Shown here: piece by piece, positions 37,341 to 50,100 of the stretch
How the letters are laid out: every line of letters starts with the position of its first letter
Numbering within the stretch: the stretch's first letter is position 1
Source of the DNA: Gordionus sp. m RMFG-2023
Lineage: Eukaryota; Nematomorpha; Gordioida; Chordodea; Parachordodidae
NCBI RefSeq assembly: GCF_954871325.1
Contig: NC_088776.1
Location: 21,557,508 to 21,621,507, forward strand
Length of the DNA: 64,000 nt
Direction: 5' to 3'
The notes under the pieces: model-generated
What the model was told of the DNA's origin: nothing
The model's database searches: none
Seen by the model: the letters and a program-made list of their open reading frames with translations, nothing else
Position numbers and translations under genes: made by a program

Positions 37341-37895
37341 TGTAATGTTAAAAAAAATTTTTACTTTGTATTTGAGAATTTATATATGAATAAATAATAG
37401 TTTTTTTACCTTTATATATATTCTATTGAGATAAATAATTATAATAATATATTAACCTTTCCATAACTGTAAACAACATTTTACAATGGTGAATAAAATA
37501 TTATGTAAGATATTTCGAGTACCGTGTTATGTAATATACATTACATATTTACTAATTTTATAAAAATAATTTTCTTTTTAAAACTTTGAAATTTGAACTT
37601 GAAGTCCTACTTACGTTTAATTTATCAACTAAATTTATTTAATAACCACAGGTGTGCAACATAATTATGTAAGTCGTTTAATCTAAACTAAATTAATAAT
37701 TAAATTTGACCGGAAGATTCATACAAAAACATTTGAAGGTATGAAGAAAAAATGAATTGTTCGACACTTTGTATATAAATTTATAGAGATACAAAATAAT
37801 AAAAAAATGAATAAATAAGAAAAAAATGAGTGAATAAGAAAAAAATTCGTTAGCCTTAATCTTTTATTAAAACGATTGTTAGATTATTTATGACA
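37341..37895. other. Element interior, nothing recognised
   Basis: AT-rich DNA between the MITE and the 27-bp minisatellite, with no open frame or repeat of note. Confidence 0.45.
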
Positions 37896-37897
37896 TA

Positions 37898-38365
37898 AAT
37901 ACCCAACGGTCTTTTTTAAGACCAATACCCAGCTATCTTTTTTAAGACCAATGCCCAACAGTCTTTTTTAAGACCAACACCCAAAAGTTTTTTTAAGACC
38001 AATACCCAACAGTCTTTTTTAAGACCAACACCCAACAGTTTTTTTAAGACCAATGCCCAACAGTCTTTTTTAAGACCAACACCCAACAGTTTTTTTTAAG
38101 ACCAATACCCAACAGTCTTTTTTAAGACCAACACCCAACAGTCTTTTTTAAGACCAACACCCAACAGTCTTTTTTAAGACCAACACCCAACAGTTTTTTT
38201 TAAGACCAATACCCAACAGTCTTTTTTAAGACCAACACCCAACAGTCTTTTTTAAGACCAACACCCAACAGTCTTTTTTAAGACCAATACCCAACAGTCT
38301 TTTTTAAGACCAACACCCAACAGTCTTTTTTAAGACCAATACCCAACGGCCCTTTTAAGGGCCTA
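37898..38365. repeat. Minisatellite, ~17 units of 26-27 bp
   Basis: Tandem copies of a unit reading ACCCAACAGTC, a T run, then AAGACCAAT or AAGACCAAC. Each unit contains GTCTT, a T/A run and AAGAC, so each can form a small hairpin. Units alternate irregularly between AAT and AAC variants. Units are contiguous with no spacer. Confidence 0.95.
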
Positions 38366-38394
38366 TAAATTTTAATTGAAGTAAACTAGTTTTA

Positions 38395-40770
38395 CAATAT
38401 ATGTCATAACTCCAAAAATAATGATGGAAACTTAAAATTTTTTTCATTTTATGTTAATATAAGTGAGTTTACATCAAATGAGTCAAAAAAATAAAATATT
38501 TTTAAAATCCCAAAAATCTAAAAAAAAATTAAAAAATTGACTAAACTGAGAATCCACATCATAACTCCAAAAATAATGATGGAAACTTAAAATTTTTTTC
38601 ATTTTATGTTAATATAAGTTAGTTTACACCAAATGAGTCAAAAAAATAAAATATTTTTAAAATCCCAAAAATCTAAAAAAAAATTAAAAAATTGACTAAA
38701 CTGAGAATCCACATCATAACTCCAAAAATAATGATGGAAACTTAAAAATTTTTTCATTTTATGTTAATATAAGTTAGTTTACACCAAATGAGTCAAAAAA
38801 AATAAAATATTTTTAAAATCCCAAAAATCTAAAAAAAAATTAAAAAATTGACTAAACTGAGAATCCACATCATAACTCCAAAAATAATGATGGAAACTTA
38901 AAATTTTTTTCATTTTATGTTAATATAAGTTAGTTTACATCAAATGAGTCAAAAAAAATAAAATATTTTTAAAATCCCAAAAATCTAAAAAAAAATTAAA
39001 AAATTGACTAAACTGAGAATCCACATCATAACTCCAAAAATAATGATGGAAACTTAAAATTTTTTTCATTTTATGTTAATATAAGTTAGTTTACATCAAA
39101 TGAGTCAAAAAAAATAAAATATTTTTAAAATCCCAAAAATCTAAAAAAAAATTAAAAAAATGACTAAACTGAGAATCCACATCATAACTCCAAAAATAAT
39201 GATGGAAACTTAAAATTTTTTTCATTTTATGTTAATATAAGTTAGTTTACATCAAATGAGTCAAAAAAAATAAAATATTTTTAAAATCCCAAAAATCTAA
39301 AAAAAAATTAAAAAATTGACTAAACTGAGAATCCACATCATAACTCCAAAAATAATGATGGAAACTTAAAATTTTTTTCATTTTATGTTAATATAAGTTA
39401 GTTTACATCAAATGAGTCAAAAAAATAAAATATTTTTAAAATCCCAAAAATCTAAAAAAAAATTAAAAAATTGACTAAACTGAGAATCCACATCATAACT
39501 CCAAAAATAATGATGGAAACTTAAAATTTTTTCCATTTTATGTTAATATAAGTTAGTTTACATCAAATGAGTCAAAAAAAATAAAATATTTTTAAAATCC
39601 CAAAAATCTAAAAAAAAATTAAAAAATTGACTAAACTGAGAATCCACATCATAACTCCAAAAATAATGATGGAAACTTAAAAATTTTTTCATTTTATGTT
39701 AATATAAGTTAGTTTACACCAAATAAGTCAAAAAAATAAAATATTTTTAAAATCCCAAAAATCTAAAAAAAAATTAAAAAATTGACTAAACTGAGAATCC
39801 ACATCATAACTCCAAAAATAATGATGGAAACTTAAAAATTTTTTCATTTTATGTTAATATAAGTTAGTTTACACCAAATGAGTCAAAAAAAATAAAATAT
39901 TTTTAAAATCCCAAAAATCTAAAAAAAAATTAAAAAATTGACTAAACTGAGAATCCACATCATAACTCCAAAAATAATGATGGAAACTTAAAATTTTTTT
40001 CATTTTATGTTAATATAAGTTAGTTTACATCAAATGAGTCAAAAAAAATAAAATATTTTTAAAATCCCAAAAATCTAAAAAAAAATTAAAAAATTGACTA
40101 AACTGAGAATCCACATCATAACTCCAAAAATAATGATGGAAACTTAAAAATTTTTTCATTTTATGTTAATATAAGTTAGTTTACACCAAATGAGTCAAAA
40201 AAAATAAAATATTTTTAAAATCCCAAAAATCTAAAAAAAAATTAAAAAATTGACTAAACTGAGAATCCACATCATAACTCCAAAAATAATGATGGAAACT
40301 TAAAATTTTTTTCATTTTATGTTAATATAAGTTAGTTTACATCAAATGAGTCAAAAAAAATAAAATATTTTTAAAATCCCAAAAATCTAAAAAAAAATTA
40401 AAAAATTGACTAAACTGAGAATCCACATCATAACTCCAAAAATAATGATGGAAACTTAAAAATTTTTTCATTTTATGTTAATATAAGTTAGTTTACACCA
40501 AATGAGTCAAAAAAATAAAATATTTTTAAAATCCCAAAAATCTAAAAAAAAATTAAAAAATTGACTAAACTGAGAATCCACATCATAACTCCAAAAATAA
40601 TGATGGAAACTTAAAAATTTTTTCATTTTATGTTAATATAAGTTAGTTTACATCAAATGAGTCAAAAAAATAAAATATTTTTAAAATCCCAAAAATCTAA
40701 AAATAAATTAAAAAATTGACTAAACTGAGAATCCACATCATAACTCCAAAAATAATGATGGGATCTTAAA
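38395..40770 (-). repeat. Satellite array, right arm, ~15 units, inverted
   Basis: The same ~156-bp monomer as 32760-35483 but in opposite orientation, for example GAGAATCCACATCATAACTC in every unit. The two arrays could pair into a hairpin of more than 2 kb. High similarity across arms suggests ongoing homogenisation. Confidence 0.95.
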
Positions 40771-41185
40771 AATTTTTTCATTTTATGTTTATATAAGTCG
40801 GTACCAAATCAATTAATCCAGAGCGAAGAATTATGCTCCTATAATTCATATTATTTTTAATTAAAAACTAAAATTTTAATAAATAACGCCATCTAGCGGA
40901 ATATTTATTATGATATAAAAAATATATTATTGGTGTTATATTTTCTATATAATAGATCTGTTCTATACAAATTATAAATTTATGGACTACAATATCTTCT
41001 ATATTCTAATTTATATATTTAAATAATTTTAATTTTGGATAGATTTGATTTTTACTTTAAAAACATTTTATTTATATATTTAAAAATAATTGATAGGCAA
41101 TAAAACAAAAATAAATTTTACCTGTCAATTCTCAGTTTACCTGTCAATTCTCAGTTTACCTGTTAATTCTCAGTTTAGTTACACC
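40770..41185. repeat. Right terminal inverted repeat, unique part
   Basis: Inverted partner of 32336-32760. Its outer end (about 41118-41178) holds three inverted copies of the 19-bp unit, each reading TTCTCAGTTTA on the + strand, immediately before the NELF-C/D start codon at 41187. Confidence 0.85.
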
Positions 41186-41186
41186 G

Positions 41187-44100
41187 ATGCAGAACGATGA
41201 AAATTCTGCCCAAATTATAATTGAAAAATGTTTAAAAAATTTTGCTTCCAAAGATTATATAATGGAAACAGATATATTTGCGTCCCTTAAAAGGTTGAAT
41301 ATACTATTAAGTGTGATCCACTAGTAATTTGTTTAGATATTTTGAAGTTGGTGGTGAGCCTGAAAAGGTGGTCTATTTATTATCTGAGAATTACTATGGA
41401 ACTGCACAAATGTCTAATATATTAGTCGATTTACTTTTATTTACAGGTAATATATTTAAATTATAACATTAGCTTGACCCTGGAAAACTTAAATCAGCAA
41501 AAGATTTGATTAATACTGAACTATTATAAAAAATGATGATTAAAAACTATATATCAATAATTCCAAAACTAGAACAATTTTTTTAAAATTTCATTTTTTT
41601 TAAATATTCTAAAATATTTAGTTATGTATTGTGGTCACAATGTAAAACTTTGTATAATAACATTATATATAAAAAAAATAATGAGGTGTTATAAAATTCA
41701 TCACAATTATTAGAAAAATAGAAATGTTTTTTTTCTCAAATTTTTTATCATCAATTTTTATAAATCCTATTTCTATTGAATGATTTTCTTAATACAATTT
41801 TATTATTATTAACTTTGTATTGATCTTGCTAGTTTTCAAGCAATTATTACTATTTTCTTCTTTTTGATTTAGTATTTCATTGTCCTATATTGTTGAAATA
41901 TTTCTTCCTTCCACAAGATTTTTGGAATTACATAGTATTTATCAATAACTATTTTTTAGATTAAATTATTGATATCACTAGACAGTAGAAGTAATAGTAG
42001 TCTTCTTTTCTTCATTCTAGATGTCATTTGTTAAGAGATGTATTTCTAGTTTTAGAAAGTTTGTGATAAACTTTTTTACTATGGGGTTTAGTTTATCTAT
42101 TTTCTTCTTGTATTTGATTTAGTATTTTATTGTCCTATATTGTTGAAATATTTCCTTGCCCTATAAGATTTTTAGAATATAGTAACTCTTTTGGATGCCA
42201 CACTTTAGATTAAATTATTGATATCACTTGACAGTAAATGAAAATATAGTAGTATAATTTTCCTCATTCTTGATGTCATTTGTCAAGAGGTGTGTTTCTA
42301 GCCTCAGAAAGTTTGTGATAAAATTTTTACCATGGTGTTTTGTGTAGGGATGTGCCAATATTAAATATCATATCAGCACCAAAATTTAATGTTCTGAAAA
42401 TAGATCAGATATATATTTTTTAAAAACTGATCCAATATTTTTTATTGTTTTTGTTATTTTTTTGTATATTTAATCATATAATTTTTTTAATTTATATATA
42501 ATTTCATAATTATAAATTAAAAAAGGAACTAAAATACAATTTATTTGTTGTAATTAAAAAAAATGGCTTAAATTTTAGACTATTTTTATTATATTAATCT
42601 GCAACAAAAAAGGGATTTTAAAAAATTTAACAAGAAATGGCACCATTTAACCAATTTAAAAACAGTTAACTCAAGATTTTGTCGAAAAATAAATTACTCA
42701 TGCTTACTGATTTTGCCCACAGATGGCAGAAAGATTTTTGACTTTATTAGCAAAATTTTGAGGCTTAGGTAATAATATTTTGGCCAAAATTTTGATTAAC
42801 TCTTTTTAAAAATTGGCTAAATGGAGCTGTTTTATAGCACTACATTAACCCTTAAATATTGCTAATATTTTGATTATGGGTGTACGGATACCACTTTTTG
42901 GAGGCCGATCCGATCCGATATTCCCGATATAAATTCATATCAGCTTATTACCGATCCGATCTAATTTTGTATTCTGTAAAGATACCAATGGTTTTAATTT
43001 TTAATATACATACTTTTTATTAGTATAACATCTATAATCTAACTATACCATAACTTATTTCATTTAAATATATTATAATGATCAGTTATAGTTTATATTC
43101 AATTGTAATTCTAAAAGTATATAAAATATTTTTATTGTTAAATTACTTTTATATAATAAGTAATAACATTAATCTATATACATAATAAGTAATAAATAAA
43201 TATATTATGAAATTTGAAATTTGAAATAAATATTTTAAATAATATTTAACATTAATATATCGAATATTTCTTTTTAGAAATACCAAAATTTTCAATTTAT
43301 CAGAGGTCAGCCTGTGGCGATGGTAATTGTCAATATCACCAGCTTCACTATAAACAGATTCTGAAGAGATTATTGCACACTTTTATAAAGAGAATGCGCA
43401 AAAAATAACAATATGGCAGAATGTTTAATAATTAAATTAAAAAAATAAACAAAAATGGATTTCGATTTTATTTATAAAAATAAATGATTTTAGATATAAC
43501 TTTTTTTAAAATTTATAACATTTTATGTTTATTAAAAACGCAATTTTTTATCGAATCGGATCGGAAAATTTTATAATATTGGCCGATAACCCATATTTTA
43601 AAATGGGTGAAATATGATAAAAAATATCGGTACATCACTTTTTGAATGAGTTTAATAACTTTGTAGAATAAAAAAATAAAATACAGTTAATCATTGGTCA
43701 AAGTTATTTAGTTTTTTGTAAAAATAGAAAATATTGATATATTTATGATATTGATACAAAGATAGATGGTAAATAAAAATCAATATATATATTTGATCGG
43801 AATCAAATAAGGTTTTTAGTAATATTGGATTGGTGAAAAATTTCGGCACAGCCATAGTTTTGTGAATGTCGGAATTAATAAATATTCATTCAAAATATTA
43901 TTATACACTATTTGATTATATTTTTATTGTCACTTTTGTTAATAGCTTATCGTCTTTTAAGAGTGCCACTGTATTGTGGTCTAAGTTATCATTTATATAT
44001 ATAACAAAACATGTTTGGTTAAAAAAAATTAAAAGGTTTGGTTTATTCGTTTAAGTGATTTTTTTATAAGGTTGAGGTTTATTGAGTATTTATATTCACC

Positions 44101-47100
44101 ATTTTTTTCTTATTTTTTAGTTTTATAGCTAAAATTTTGTCTATTATAAATGCAAATTTTATTGTATAAGTACAATATTATATTGCGATTATTATTTATT
44201 AGGCTGTGACTTAAAGTCGATGCAAACTATCATTGAAGATCACTTGAAGGAGTTGATGATCAAACGATTTAATCCAAAAATGGCGGACAAAATATTCATA
44301 CAAGAAGAATATAATATTTTATCATGGTTGCCTGAAATGATTAATCATTCAACCTGGAGATCACTTATATATAACTTATCCGAGCAATATTCAGATTGCT
44401 TATTTCTGAATTTTGCTATCAAAGTATATGATCCAATTCTTTTAAATATTTAATATTAGCTAAATAATATAATTGTATTATAGTTAATATCTGATGCTGG
44501 GTTTCAAAATGAGATCACGAGCATTTCTACGGCATCTCAGCAAATTGAGATCTTTTCTAAGGTTATAAACAGTTCAGTTACATCATTACTAAAAATTGGT
44601 GATGAAAATATGATTATTCAGAAATTAGTTGACTTTAAGGTATGAAATTATTTATTAATTTTATGGAAAAAATATTTTAAAATAATCTTCTCCATAATTA
44701 AATAAAATAGAAACTTGTATGTCACGGAGAACATACTTATCTTTATTCAATTAGTTTACTTCAAACCCTGATTCGAAAATTTCCGTCCAGTTTACTCATC
44801 AAGCGGATCGTTCAAGTATATCACTAAATCTTTACTTGATTATTATTATTAGGTTCTAAACACAATTTTGATTAAATATTATTTGGGGTCAAAAATATTG
44901 AGCCTGTCCCACCCTCTTTATATTAAAGTTATCTAGCAAGATCTTTTTTACACTGCTTATTTGTAAAGTTGATTTGGAGTTAGAACCCTCTCACATTTTT
45001 TTTAAGTCCAATCGAAAACGATGTTAAAGTTTTTATTTTAACTAAAAAATCCGTTAAGCATCCAAGAAATTTTAACCTTTTTAAAAAATCGGCTCAAATC
45101 GAGCCATTTAACAACACTACTCAAATCCCATATATCGGCAATAGAGGCAAAAAATGCTAATAAATTTACAGGGTTTCTCAAAGGGAAATTATCCTATGTC
45201 TAAGTCGTTGGAGTTCTTGACAAAAAATCTTGCCCTGAGGAGTTCGTCTAATCCTAAATGCTATAATTACGAAAGCCTCTATTTTTTAAATAAAAAGGAT
45301 TAATATTTTTTGGTAAAAATTGATATTTTAAACACGTTTCCATTTCATTAACATCATAATTCAGAAAGGTGGCAGTTGTCATGATAATTTATTACTCTTT
45401 CTAAAAATTAATATTTTGAACATGTTGCAGTATAATAGGAGAAAAAATTAAAATCTCTATTTACCCGTTAATATGACTATTATAGTAGACTCATATTTAC
45501 CTGATTTATGCTCAATTCCCAAACTAAGGCTTTCTAACGGAGGGGGTACGAATCAGTACCACCAATGAAATCTCAAGGGGGGATATCCTTTTAGTCAATA
45601 TACATAATCAGTGTTCATTTTATAATTGAATCATCTATATCTTAATTATTTGGGGTACCTTATTACCAGTTGGGGGAGGGGGTCTCTAAAAGGCCCTCAA
45701 TTAAGACCATGTTGTAAAGATATTATAAAGTAAAAAATTTAGATAAATTTAATATTATAAATAAGTACTTGCATTTCTACGAAAAAATAACGATAACTAT
45801 TTAATTTTAAAAAATTTACTGTAACTCGCTGATTTTTTGGTATGTAAAGACATAATCAGGTTCAGGATATCCTTCTAAAAATGTTTAATATTTATGTATC
45901 TCATTCAGAAAATTTATTGTGATTATTTCCCAAATAATTTTTTCCTCCCCTTCATTATTTTTATTCTTTTTAATATTAACTTCCTTTTTTGATTTCTTTT
46001 TTTTTCCATATAGCATGGTATGCATATATACATAGCTGTAAATGATTAATATAAAATAATAATAAATAAAAATTACATTAGAAAATACAAATTTAAAAGT
46101 AAAATATTATTAAAATTTCAGATAAGAGCTATAAATTAGTGATCTGCATCGGACCTAATTTTTCAACCCCCGGATTTTTTTAAAAAAAATTTCGGCACAG
46201 CCCGGATTTTTCTGATATCAAAACCGGCATAACCCGGATTTTTTAAATGTTGTTTTAGGTTCAACCATAATCTTTCAATTGTTTGAGTTGATTATTGATA
46301 TTTCCATCTTTAATATCCACAAAGTTAGATTTTATCCATATTGTAGAGCTGAGTCACATGAGTGGGCTTCAGAACTCTTCGGTAATTCATGTGCTTATTT
46401 TTAGCTACAAAAACTCTACCACTTTAGTCTAATACTTTGTTTTGGATAATTTTATGAATATTTTACTTTTAAAAATAACATACATTTTAAGAAAATATTA
46501 AAAACACGAAAACATATAAAATTAATTTTATATAAATATGATAAATATTTATGGCGATTATAATTATATACATAAAATTCATTGTATAATTTTTTATGAA
46601 TTCTTATATATAATATAATTTATATATATATAATCTGCTCAGGGTTCGGCTCAAACAGCTTATTAAGCCGCTCGAGTCTGAGCCATTATTTACGACTCCG
46701 GCTCGAGTTCAGGGTCGAAAAGACTCGACTATCTAACAATACTATTCGAGTCGCTGAAACATAATATATGAGTTTCATTTATTTCAAAAATAATTAATAC
46801 ATTTTCTAAAATTACTTTGTCTGCGAAATATATTTTTTATTATTCCGATGAGAACGAGGCTCAATATAAAAATAGAAATAATTGCATAAATTTGTGTTAT
46901 CATCAGACAGACTATCCCGGCAGAATGACATTTCTAAAATACTATTTGACTTATATTGTAAAAAATAGGTTTTTGGCTATTTTAAATTACTTGCGCTCTC
47001 TAGTGGAGATTTTATTTTTTTACAAAAATGTGATTTATTTTATTTTACCTTTTTTTCACCCGTCCTGAAATTTTTTATAGGAATTGTCAAGATATCTTTA

Positions 47101-50100
47101 AAAAATGTAAATTTGGAAATAGATAATTTTTCTAACTATTCTAAAAAATAGTTACAAATTTTTAACTAAGAGTTAATTTTATTCAGAATACTTGCTAGAG
47201 GTTTTTGGGGCTATAAAATGATTCATAATATATATATTTATTTTATTTTCTAATATTAAAGTATCCCAATTTTAAAAAATTGGTTTTTCGAAAAATGACC
47301 AAATAATGTCACTTTAACCCCCTATATCTCCATACCTATTAAAGCTAGGAGGCTACAATTCTACATTTGAGATTGTAAACCTCAATTAAAAATAGTAACA
47401 TGTATTTTTTCCGATGAAAACTATAATTGCTAGTTTTAATGTCAATTTTCTTAATTAAATTCTAAATAGTAAAAAATTAAACATGGACAGGCGTTGGGTA
47501 AAAACAGGCTAAATATTCGCCAGGATTTAACCAATTTTATACCCAAATCCTATAGGATTTACTTAAAGAAATTGTTTGGCACTATATTTACCATTGTATT
47601 ATATCACTGATTCATCAACAATGAATTCTATATTGCTGCATATTTTAACCTTTGATTTAGTAGATTGGAATTTTTTTCTTTACAGAATTAATCGTTTTTT
47701 GCAAGGTTATTATTCGATAAATGAGTATCCTTTTTTATGATTCAAACCTATTCCTTCTCATTGCAATTGCCATAAATATTTTTTTATATTTCTGAATTTG
47801 TCTCTCACAGCATTTTCCATCCTGAAACGGTAATAACCTGAAAAAAAGCAAATATTTCTGACTGTACTTCTCAATCACATCGGTATAAAAACATGATTGC
47901 CATATAAAAAAACGGAAATTTTTAATAGTAAAATGTTTTTGAACTTTAACGCCAACTAATGTACAAAATTATTTTCTATTTTAAAATTGTAAATAAACTT
48001 TTAAGGCATATAGGTCAAGATTATCTACATTTTGTAAATATTTTAATAATTTAAATAATTTACCTAATATTAAAAAATTAATTTATAGCTAGTGCTTGAA
48101 AATAATAATAAATAATTCTTTACATGTATATTATTTTATAACAAAAGTTTACATATAATGTTATTTAAAAATATTTATAACAAAGACATCATGAAAATGT
48201 TTACAATACATATTTTTCCCCATTTTCGTTAAAAAAATTGAAAAAGTTTAAAAATTATTTTTATCTTTAATAAAAAAACATAGAGAATAGATGTCTTTTT
48301 ACATCTTGATTTATAAAAAAATACAATTTTCCTCTATTTTTATTTTTTGCCCAGTCTATTATTTAATAAATGTACTTTGTTCAAAATATATATTAATTTC
48401 AAATCCTATAGCTATTTTAATGATCAGTCTCTGATTTTTTATAAAAGCGTTGTTATCTTTATGTACAAAAAAAGTAATTGTTTTTACGTGCATGGGTAAA
48501 ATAATTGATATTTTGCATTTTTATCATTAAAATTTTAAACAAAAGCAAATCAGATCAAATTTTACAATCACATGCAAAATAAAAAGAGTGTAGCCTAAAA
48601 TACTTTAGGCTATGATTAATATGTATAATATACTATTTTACTCCATACCCAGGATAGCTAAGCACTAGTTCTTTCTTTTAAAATGTTAATCGTTAACATT
48701 GTCGTCACTTGCTTTACCCCGGTCTCCCCTATAAGGATCGATCTTCTTTTTTTTTAATTGCAAAATACCTCCCCTATTCTTAACAAATATTGATAATTTA
48801 TGACTAAATCTCAACTTTTAATAATTATATTTAAAATATAATTTATAAAACTTTTACAATTATAGATTAGAACATCACAAAATTTTATAGATTTCTCAAT
48901 AAGAAAGTATATGTTGTAGTTTTGTATTTTTGTTATATATTTAAATATATATAATGATATATATGAAATGTCAATCAAAAGGATCTTTGGATTTTGAGTT
49001 GGGTTTTTTTGAGGATTAATGTAAGAAGAAAGCCAGATGTTCTTTTGTTGATGGATTTTTGTATGGATTTTTAGATGTTGTTTGTATATGTATATTAATA
49101 CTTAAATATGAGTAAATTACATTTTTTTTAATTATGATTGTATAAATATGAACCAATGATAATAAATTGATATATATTTGGTTCGAATGGTTCAAGTCTT
49201 TTTTAATTTTAAAAGAATCGTTATATAGATTGTAGAAAGAATATTGAATATTATATTTGCATTCACTTTATTAATTAATAAAAATCATCAAAAATTGAAA
49301 AATCCAATAATCATAATATAGTAAAAAATTATCATATTTTTTCCATAATTTATTAATTTTTAAAAGAATTTTTTTAAAATTTAAAAACTTCAATAATTGA
49401 ATATATCTCGAAAAATATACATTATATAATTATCATTTTTTTTTGCATACCAATCAGATGTATACAATAGATCTGATTGACGTTTAACAAAATTAAATGT
49501 GAATACATGCTTTTAAAGCATAACATACTAGGGCATGCCACCCCTTTATGGGCCAGTGACATTCCCTACACACAAAATTTTTTTTTTAACAAAATCCAAA
49601 AAAAAACATACTCTATAACCTAACATCGGGGTTACATCAATAACAATTCCTCTCAAAGATTCTCATCCGATCAGTCCTCGTCAGCGGTTTGGGCTGCGAT
49701 ATCATGGGCTGTATCTGACACACCACGTTGGCCGCCCTGTGCTGTTCCATGACCCTCCTGATATTGATGGCGTCCGTCCTGTTGGTGGTCGCATCCTTGT
49801 CCGTCGACCCCTGTGTCAGCGGCACCGGTTGCAGATTCGCCTTTTTAGGCCCTCCTAGCGTATTATTCACGAATTCCCTAGCCAGTCTTTTTGTCATTCC
49901 TTTCTGGGTACGGGTATTATAATCTTGTTCCATCAACGGTCCAAAGTTTTTTTTGTTCAAAGCCAGACATTGATTTCTTAAATGGGTCTCTGACTGACAG
50001 TTAAAACATATTTTCTTTCTAATAAGAGAACTGCCCGACGTCGAAGGAGCCTTCGTTTGGTGGCTGTTGAAGTCCATGACTTTTGGAATTAGGGTTGCAA

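Larger units (their letters stand above)
32335..41185. mobile_element. Giant Foldback/MuDR-like inverted-repeat element
   Basis: Both ends read inward as GGTGTAACTAAACTGAGAAT. The 9-mer GATGCAGAA flanks it at 32326-32334 and 41186-41194, with one extra G at the left junction. Each arm has, from the outside, a 19-bp minisatellite, about 400 bp of unique inverted sequence, then a ~156-bp satellite array. The centre has a PHD-OTU frame and several repeats. Long arms built of tandem repeats plus 9-bp duplications are known for Drosophila Foldback elements, which are related to MuDR. No transposase is present, so it is non-autonomous or has lost its gene. It is inserted at the start codon of NELF-C/D. 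Confidence 0.85.
42345..43856. mobile_element. 1.5-kb hAT derivative with perfect target duplication
   Basis: Ends TAGGGATGTGCCAATA and, reverse-complemented, TATGGCTGTGCCGAAA. Perfect 8-bp duplication GTTTTGTG at 42337-42344 and 43857-43864. Much of its length is later insertions (about 42620-42847 and 42880-43645). Its own interior is AT-rich and non-coding. Confidence 0.88.
41447..44202 (+). other. NELF-C/D intron 2, filled with repeats
   Basis: A 2756-nt intron (GTAATA...TTATTAG) holding a two-copy tandem repeat and a 1.5-kb hAT derivative with two further elements nested in it. Short frames here are not genes. Confidence 0.85.

Noticed and set aside
37898-38365. CRISPR-like array of 27-bp repeats
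   Set aside because: Units are contiguous with no unique spacers, the genome is eukaryotic, and there are no cas genes. It is a minisatellite.
43866-44054. Short + strand frame in NELF-C/D intron 2
   Set aside because: It lies in intronic DNA directly after a hAT element, has no family features, and NELF-C/D alignment continues at 44203.
41187-44423. NELF-C/D as a pseudogene or processed copy
   Set aside because: It has 12 introns, all junctions keep phase, no stop occurs in 555 codons and conserved motifs are intact to the C-terminus.
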